Positions 19,258-24,628 of a stretch of DNA of 24,628 bases are shown here, piece by piece. A program made the translations under genes and the position numbers. The stretch's first letter is position 1. Each line of letters opens with the position of its first letter. Under the pieces are notes generated by a model. The model had not been told where the DNA came from. It was given only the letters and a program-made list of their open reading frames with translations, and made no database searches. The DNA is from a virus, in IMG/VR virus record IMGVR_UViG_3300044707_000469, positions 1 to 24,628 of that record. One strand, 5' to 3'.

Positions 19258-21580
19258 TCCGTCCTCCTCGCTGTGCCTGAAGTTGTAACTTCGCTTGGTC
19301 AATCTGCATCGACTGCTGGGCCTTTTGCGTCTCAAGTTGGAGCTTCTGCTCGTCGAGCTTCATCTTGGCCTGATCGGCCGCGGCGCGCTGATCGAGTTCC
19401 TGCTTCTTGAGTGCCACCAGCGGGTCTTCTCCACCGCCTGCGGCCTCGCCAGAAAGCTGCCCTTGCATGCCCTTCACTTCCTGCATGTAGGTCGCCACCT
19501 TGATCGCCACCATGCCTTCCTTCTGTAGTGCCGAAACCATGCGATCCGGGTCCGTCCCGTAAGTCTTGAAGATGTCCGCTTCGACATCCTCTTCGGCCTT
19601 GATCCGAATATGCTCGAAGATGTGCTGCTGAAGCTCCATCGCCGCCATCGGAGTCGACTGAAGGATCGGTGACATGCCCATGAGCAAATGCGCGACGATA
19701 TGGGCATCGTGTTGCTGGCCCGGGAAGGCCTTGAGCTTCATCCCGTTCAACACAGAAGAGTTCTCGGACGCCGGATCACGGGGCATCTGGTTGTTCTGCG
19801 GGATCAAAATGCCGTCGATGTCGCGAATGTTTAGCGCGGAGTACACACGGTAGTACGCTTCGTACATGTTGTGCATCTGCGGCGCGCCTTGCGCCATCTG
19901 CAACTGCATCTGTGCAAGCTGAATGCGCTGCGCAGTGCTGAAGATGTTCGGATCAGCAACCGGCAACACCGAAACGATCTTGTCAAAGTCCTGGCGCTTG
20001 ACCTTGCGGCTCGCACCCGGTACATCGTACGGATACTCGTCCGGCAAGTACTGGCCAAAGCCCTCAAAGAGCAGCCGGAACTCCAAAGACTGCGCGTAGT
20101 GCAGTCGCTTGTGGATCGCCGACATCACCATCGACCCACGCTCGAGCAATGCGAGCGTCGTGCCGACCTGAGCGTATTGATTTCCGTCGCCGACCTGCAT
20201 GTCGGCCGTGCTCGAGAGGCGTTTGCCCGCGTCTACGAGGAATCCGAGCAGCGCAAACAGCACTTGGCTCGGTTCTTTGTACGGCAACGGCAGCAAAGAC
20301 GACTGCAACTCCGCGCCGCCCGCGTCAATGTCGCGCCACTCGCCCGGTTGGATCGGATCCGAGTCGTCCGCGATGCGCGCGCCCTTGGCTTTGAAGCCCG
20401 CAGGCAGGTTCGCAAGCGTTCCGGCGTCAATTAATTGACGCAACGCGCTCGTGGCCGACTTGGAAAGGCCGCCAATGAGGTGCACAAAGCCCAAACCGTA
20501 CGCGCCGGGGCCTTCTACCAGCACGTAGTGAACAAAATAATTGCGCCGACGCTTGAGTTCATCGTCTTCGCGCCAGTTTCGGCGGATTCCAATGACTTTT
20601 AGCGAGTCTTCGGCAAGCGTTACGACGTACGGAAGCTTAATTCCCGTCGGTTCGCCGTTTTCATCGACCTCTTCAAAGCCCGGCAGGTCCAAATCGACCA
20701 GCATTTCGAGCAAAAACACCTCGCCAGCCTGATCCGTCGGCTGTACGCCCGTCACTTTGTCAATCGCCGCCTGAATTTGGCTCGGATCCGCGGGCGTCGG
20801 CTCCAATTCAACCGCAATATCGAGATATTCGCCGATCAAAACGCGCTTGCGGAACTCGTTTGAGTCCATCGCAATGCGGTGAGTGAGGCGCGAACACTGC
20901 GAAACGACGCTCGAACCGTTGTACGGGATGTACACATCGTCTGCCAGGCACAGACGCGACACCATTCGACCGAGTTGGAAGTCGTAATAGACCTTCTTGA
21001 AGGTCGATCCGCCGTATCCGGTGTAGTACAGGAGCTGGTCGAACTCCGGTGTGTACTCTTCCATCACCGTCGTAAGCTGATAATTCATGAAGTCCTGCAC
21101 GCGCGCGGCCTGCTGGAACTTGTCGACGGTCTCTTTACCCAATACCTGCGTGCGAACCGGGCCGCCCGCGGGCATCAATTCCTTAAATGCCTGCGATTGG
21201 AACTGGATAATCGCCTCTTGCAGCATCGGATGCGTCGCACCCGAGGCCCCACGGAAGGGTTTTGTGCGCTCTTCTATGCGCAAGCCCAAGAGATCAAGGC
21301 CCTTGGCGTACATCTGCTCCCAGTCCGATCGCGATCCCTTGTCCGCCTCGAACATCGCCGAAACGTCAATCGCAATCCGACCGAGATCATCCGGGTCTAC
21401 AACCTCCGCAAGGTTCGCGTAGAAGTCAACTTCCTTCGCGGCCTCCGGGCCAATCTCCACAACCGCCCCGCCATCCGGCTCCAGAACGATCTCGATCTCC
21501 GGCGCCTCCTCTGGCGCACCCTCGGCAATGACCAAGATGCCTGCGTCAGGGGCTTGGTTGATCGCTTTATCAATTGGCAT
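19247..21580 (-). CDS. Portal protein, P22-like (777 aa)
   Basis: The 777-residue protein should form the dodecameric DNA channel at one capsid vertex. An acidic N-terminus (GAPEEAPEIEIVLEPDGGAV) is followed by the portal core: SRSDWEQMYAKGLDLLGLRI, RGASGATHPMLQEAIIQFQS, QAFKELMPAGGPVRTQVLGK, TTVMEEYTPEFDQLLYYTGY and GGSTFKKVYYDFQLGRMVSR. Further on are RNWREDDELKRRRNYFVHYV and YVVTLAEDSLKVIGIRRN. The C-terminus (from about 690) is a long Gln/Lys-rich coiled coil (AADQAKMKLDEQKLQLETQK), as in P22 portals with long barrel domains. Length and motifs fit the P22 gp1 class. The SD is weak (TAGGAT). The terminase gene is not in the window. Confidence 0.9.
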   Translation of the reverse strand: MPIDKAINQAPDAGILVIAEGAPEEAPEIEIVLEPDGGAVVEIGPEAAKEVDFYANLAEVVDPDDLGRIAIDVSAMFEADKGSRSDWEQMYAKGLDLLGLRIEERTKPFRGASGATHPMLQEAIIQFQSQAFKELMPAGGPVRTQVLGKETVDKFQQAARVQDFMNYQLTTVMEEYTPEFDQLLYYTGYGGSTFKKVYYDFQLGRMVSRLCLADDVYIPYNGSSVVSQCSRLTHRIAMDSNEFRKRVLIGEYLDIAVELEPTPADPSQIQAAIDKVTGVQPTDQAGEVFLLEMLVDLDLPGFEEVDENGEPTGIKLPYVVTLAEDSLKVIGIRRNWREDDELKRRRNYFVHYVLVEGPGAYGLGFVHLIGGLSKSATSALRQLIDAGTLANLPAGFKAKGARIADDSDPIQPGEWRDIDAGGAELQSSLLPLPYKEPSQVLFALLGFLVDAGKRLSSTADMQVGDGNQYAQVGTTLALLERGSMVMSAIHKRLHYAQSLEFRLLFEGFGQYLPDEYPYDVPGASRKVKRQDFDKIVSVLPVADPNIFSTAQRIQLAQMQLQMAQGAPQMHNMYEAYYRVYSALNIRDIDGILIPQNNQMPRDPASENSSVLNGMKLKAFPGQQHDAHIVAHLLMGMSPILQSTPMAAMELQQHIFEHIRIKAEEDVEADIFKTYGTDPDRMVSALQKEGMVAIKVATYMQEVKGMQGQLSGEAAGGGEDPLVALKKQELDQRAAADQAKMKLDEQKLQLETQKAQQSMQIDQAKLQLQAQRGGRNAA

Positions 21581-21589
21581 GTTGATATC

Positions 21590-23404
21590 CTAACGTGTTG
21601 TCGGCGCCAGCGCTAGCGCAATTTTGTATTGCTGCAATGAGGGCGGCAGATACATATCTGACTCGCGGATCAAGATCGGTTTAATAACTTCTGTGAGGAA
21701 CTGATAGACCTCGGGTTCGTAGTCTACAGGGGCCGTGTTCCCTGTTGCGCGTCCATTGCCCTTGACCTGGCTTACAACCGGACCACGCTCCGTGTTTTGC
21801 ACTTCAACCGTCGTCACAGGGCGATTTCGGTTGTCCCGTAAGGTGTAGATCGACACATCCCCCGAAACAAACTCCTTGTGCTTAGACGGGCCATACGAAC
21901 CGCCTTTGGCATATCCGCCAACAGAATGCCCGATGTATGCACCCTCGGGTGCCGTGGATTCCGCATCGTTAATCTTTTTCCAAGCAAACCCAGCTCGCGG
22001 GCTGTCCTCGCCGAAGCTCAACAATGGCGCACTCACGCCCTCCGCAAACACTCGATCCGGGACACGGCGACCCGTTCGAATGTCATTGATCAAGGCTTCA
22101 CGCTCCAAGAACTGTTTATTGTACTTAGCTGACTCCTTCAGCGCGTCCTCAAAGCGAAGGTTGTTAATCTTGTTAGGAGGCAACGTACCAAGATAACGGA
22201 CAAGGGCTACTTCATCTAATGCATAACGAAGCGACCCACTTGGGCTGATGTTGTAAATGGGCTCGCCCTTTTCAATCGCCATTGCAACCTGTTTAGGCAG
22301 CTCATTCCTTTGGTACTGCTTATACAATGCCGCAGGCGCACTTGCGTATATCCCAGGAAGCTTTCCTTCTGCGGTTGGCACGGCATACTTAAGATTGACA
22401 TTGGCTTCCCCCGCAGAAAGCCCCTGCGCCATCATCTCATCAATCTGCCGCTCTCCCAGTAGAGACTGTCTTGAGCGTCCAGTCTCACTTAGCGCGTTGT
22501 AACGTGGGTCGACGGCAGTTGGATCATTTAGGTTAAAGACGTAAGTGTCTACTTCTGCCAGCTCGTCGTACTTGCGTGCAAGATCTTCTGATAGTCGAGG
22601 ATACTTCGGGAAGAACTGTTTTTGCCCTGTCAGGGGGTCAATTCGCTCCTTGCCGACAGCAAGCTGATCAAGCGCGTAGTTCGGAAAATCCTTGGCAAGC
22701 TGGATGTTTGTTAACTTACCTTCCTTGATGGCCTTGAACACCGGATCCTTCGGTGTGCCAAACTGGCGAAGAAAGTAATTCTTTGCTTTGGTTTCAAAGA
22801 ACTTCTTGATGGCGTCGGATTGCTCGTCGTTGATCAAATCCTGCTGTCGAGCGGCCGATACTCTGTACTGGGCATCCTGGATATATCGATCCACCATGCC
22901 AATCGGTCTGCCGCTCTCATCCGCAACATCCGAAATGACAAGTCCCTTGCCCTCGGGCCGCGATGCCTCAACCCTTGTCCTCGTCCGCCGCCCCGGAGTA
23001 AGGTTGCTTGCAATAAACTCGGTCATGCTTGCCGGGTTCTTTATTGCTTCCTTACCTACATTAACGACCCCAGAAGCCAAATTCTTTGCAGCCTGCAACG
23101 GATCGTTTCCCGCCTCTGCAAGAGCCTGATTGACCGCGTCAAACGTCTCTTTGCTTTGAGCCGGTGCGGTGCCTTGCAATTCAATAGGCGACTTCTCTCG
23201 AATCGTCTGCATCAGCCCAGTCAAGTAATCACGTGCGGAACCCGCCAACTGCCGTGTCCCCTCGAGCGTTCCCGTAATACCACGGCCCGCGGCCGCACTT
23301 AGAACACTAGGATCATAGGATTCCAAGTCCCGCCAGCTCGGCTGCTTAATCGGCTCTCCAGACGGAAACTGCGTCGGAACAACGCGCGAGAGATCCTTAG
23401 CCAT
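21590..23404 (-). CDS. Large phage protein with PcfJ-like C-terminal domain (604 aa)
   Basis: The 604-residue protein begins MAKDLSRVVPTQFPSGEPIK and is mostly helical and charged up to about residue 470. The C-terminal domain reads GAYIGHSVGGYAKGG, then DVSIYTLRDNRNRPVTTVEV, then VVSQVKGNGRATGNTAPVDY and EVYQFLTEVI. This matches the known PcfJ-like pattern of 'HCVG.Y......G...IYSLRD....P..T.EV......v.Q.KG..N', except that the usual Cys after His is Ser here. PcfJ-like domains occur in large multi-domain phage and plasmid proteins, and their activity is unclear. The gene is fused end to end with its neighbours (stop TAG next to ATG upstream; 9 bases to the portal). It may be an ejected or internal virion protein. 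Confidence 0.72.
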   Translation of the reverse strand: MAKDLSRVVPTQFPSGEPIKQPSWRDLESYDPSVLSAAAGRGITGTLEGTRQLAGSARDYLTGLMQTIREKSPIELQGTAPAQSKETFDAVNQALAEAGNDPLQAAKNLASGVVNVGKEAIKNPASMTEFIASNLTPGRRTRTRVEASRPEGKGLVISDVADESGRPIGMVDRYIQDAQYRVSAARQQDLINDEQSDAIKKFFETKAKNYFLRQFGTPKDPVFKAIKEGKLTNIQLAKDFPNYALDQLAVGKERIDPLTGQKQFFPKYPRLSEDLARKYDELAEVDTYVFNLNDPTAVDPRYNALSETGRSRQSLLGERQIDEMMAQGLSAGEANVNLKYAVPTAEGKLPGIYASAPAALYKQYQRNELPKQVAMAIEKGEPIYNISPSGSLRYALDEVALVRYLGTLPPNKINNLRFEDALKESAKYNKQFLEREALINDIRTGRRVPDRVFAEGVSAPLLSFGEDSPRAGFAWKKINDAESTAPEGAYIGHSVGGYAKGGSYGPSKHKEFVSGDVSIYTLRDNRNRPVTTVEVQNTERGPVVSQVKGNGRATGNTAPVDYEPEVYQFLTEVIKPILIRESDMYLPPSLQQYKIALALAPTTR

Positions 23405-24628
23405 CTACTTCTTCCTCTTCTCCGCAGGAAGCTTGATATCTACCGGACGATTAACGCCGACCTTGTTTGCATAACGAATCAACGGGTTCAAACGCTCGCC
23501 AACATCGCCCGTGTAGTCATATCGATCCTTCACAACCAACGAGCCGTCCGGCAGTCGTTCGAATGTAAACTGGCCTAGCGTGTTACGAAGATTGGCAGAA
23601 TCCGTCACCGTAAAATCCGAATCCGGCAAAGGGATCGAGCCCATCGGCGCATTCTTTCGGCGATAGCCTTCGTGCGTGTCATAGTCCACCACGCCACGCC
23701 GTCCGCCACGATCCTGTTCGGCAAAAGCAATGACGTCCATTAACTTCTGCCGTTCAGCTTCCGTCAAATCCCCAGCGGTGATCGGAGCCGTACGCTTACG
23801 CGGATCACGCACGGATTCCAAATACGTGCGTACCTGCAACGGCGCTTTTTCAATGAGCTGCTGAAGCGCCATGCCTATCCCCGGCGCTACTTCACCGCCC
23901 TCGGCAAACCGACGCGTCATCAGATCCCCGAGCCGCGATAACTGCTTCTTGGTCAGCCGGCCCTCGCCAAACGTATCACGCATCAGATCCTTCGCCGACA
24001 TCGCATCGCGCGAACGTACGGACTCGGACATTTTGAGAAGCTCCGCGAGCGTGTCAGGCGCGCGCTTGGGCTCTTGGGCCGTGGTCAACGACTCAAGCTC
24101 CATGGCCATGCCGCGCGCTGTCCCCCTGTCCGTCTCCTGACGAATCGGGCGCCGCGTCGCGCGGCGCACGGTCTGCGAAATCGGCGTCGAGCTGTACTCG
24201 GTCGTCGTCTCGCCAGGCATGTCAGACAGGTTCTCAAGCATGGCCCGCGCGGAATCAATGTTCTTCATCGACTCGGCATAGGCTTCCTTGTTCTCACCCT
24301 TCAAAAGCGCGAGCAACTCCTTATCCGAAGCCGGACCGCCCTTCGCGCGACCAGGCGGACGCACCGCCGCGGGCGAGAGAATCACATTGCCAAAACGATC
24401 CGTGTAGTACCCCGCGTTCTGCGCCCCACCCAACATCCCCGGCCCGAGGTTCGGGTTCTGCGCAAGCGCCTGCTGCGGCAGATTGCTCGTCTGCAAACTC
24501 GGCAGATTAATGTTCGCCGGTACGGTTCCAGGAGTCAGGCTGCCAGGCGTTGGCGTAAAGTACGGGGTTGACGTACCACGGCCCGGGGCCGTGGGCAATG
24601 GATTAGCAACGTACCCCGGCTTTGGCAG
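23405..24628 (-). CDS. Large phage protein, 5'-truncated by window edge
   Basis: The frame is open from its stop (TAG at 23405-23407) to the window edge. The TTG at 24598 is only an internal codon, because coding continues upstream (LPKPGYVANP). At least 407 residues are present. The visible part starts with a Pro/Thr/Gly-rich region, then GRAKGGPASDKELLALLK and helical charged segments. FAEGGEVAPGIGMALQQLIE (about 231-250 from the TTG) and a C-terminal beta part (LGQFTFERLPDGSLVVKDRY, then DYTGDVGERL) follow. The 'LG.F..E...DGSL.V.D.YD' pattern occurs at the end of large phage proteins known to me only as unknown. Its neighbour is the PcfJ-like protein, so both may belong to one internal-virion module. 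Confidence 0.82.
   Translation of the reverse strand: MPKPGYVANPLPTAPGRGTSTPYFTPTPGSLTPGTVPANINLPSLQTSNLPQQALAQNPNLGPGMLGGAQNAGYYTDRFGNVILSPAAVRPPGRAKGGPASDKELLALLKGENKEAYAESMKNIDSARAMLENLSDMPGETTTEYSSTPISQTVRRATRRPIRQETDRGTARGMAMELESLTTAQEPKRAPDTLAELLKMSESVRSRDAMSAKDLMRDTFGEGRLTKKQLSRLGDLMTRRFAEGGEVAPGIGMALQQLIEKAPLQVRTYLESVRDPRKRTAPITAGDLTEAERQKLMDVIAFAEQDRGGRRGVVDYDTHEGYRRKNAPMGSIPLPDSDFTVTDSANLRNTLGQFTFERLPDGSLVVKDRYDYTGDVGERLNPLIRYANKVGVNRPVDIKLPAEKRKK

Noticed and set aside
24590-24598. TTG at 24598 as the true start of the large protein at the high edge
   Set aside because: The frame continues upstream to the window edge without a stop (LPKPGYVANP), and TTG is a rare start without a visible SD. 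A truncated gene is the simpler reading.
1-24628. tRNA genes, integrase, attachment sites, insertion sequences, terminase
   Set aside because: No cloverleaf-like sequences, recombinase motifs, flanking repeats or terminase motifs (Walker A with nuclease domain) were recognised in any frame I read.

Overview
The window is a stretch of the late (virion structural and lysis) region of a tailed double-stranded DNA phage or prophage. Every supportable gene lies on the minus strand, so genes are read from high to low coordinates. They are packed tightly, with many ATGA, GTGA or TAATG stop/start overlaps. A P22-type portal, a nozzle-like protein and a large fibre are present. No sheath, tail-tube or tape-measure gene is seen, which suggests a short-tailed (podovirus-like) virion. 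The small conserved proteins resemble those of uncultured freshwater and marine phages of Proteobacteria. The host is an inference and cannot be fixed from this window.

Layout in transcription order. (1) 24628-19009: a 5'-truncated large protein with GG motifs, a 604-residue protein with a PcfJ-like C-terminal domain, the portal protein and a small basic DUF6496-like protein. (2) 18951-15326: a 66-residue protein, a GroES-like co-chaperonin, a scaffolding-like protein, two conserved head-associated proteins and the major capsid protein, closed by a strong intrinsic terminator (15281-15314). (3) 15175-13086: two beta-rich probable decoration proteins and a run of small basic Met/Gly/Lys-rich proteins, including a 54-residue one. 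(4) 13082-10690: connector or adaptor proteins and small conserved structural proteins. (5) 10676-6795: a protein made of ten 22-residue repeats and a 987-residue fibre made of about thirty 17-residue YadA-like repeats with a C-terminal S74 self-cleaving chaperone. (6) 6792-4355: small membrane and coiled-coil proteins, a 3TM-type holin, a GIY-YIG homing endonuclease and a GH24 lysozyme with a Glu-Cys-Thr active site. (7) 4355-1: zinc-ribbon and basic small proteins, a Cys-rich protein, the 617-residue nozzle-like protein, a C1q/TNF-like virion protein, a small beta protein, a candidate promoter, and the start of a further gene that runs off the low edge.

How they work together (inference from families): portal, scaffold and capsid protein build the prohead, possibly with host GroEL helped by the phage co-chaperonin. 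Connector, adaptor and nozzle proteins complete the neck and short tail, and the fibre handles host recognition. The holin and lysozyme release progeny. Terminase, replication, integrase and regulatory genes are not in the window. No tRNA, CRISPR array or insertion sequence was seen. Apart from the ends, no gap between genes exceeds about 150 bases.
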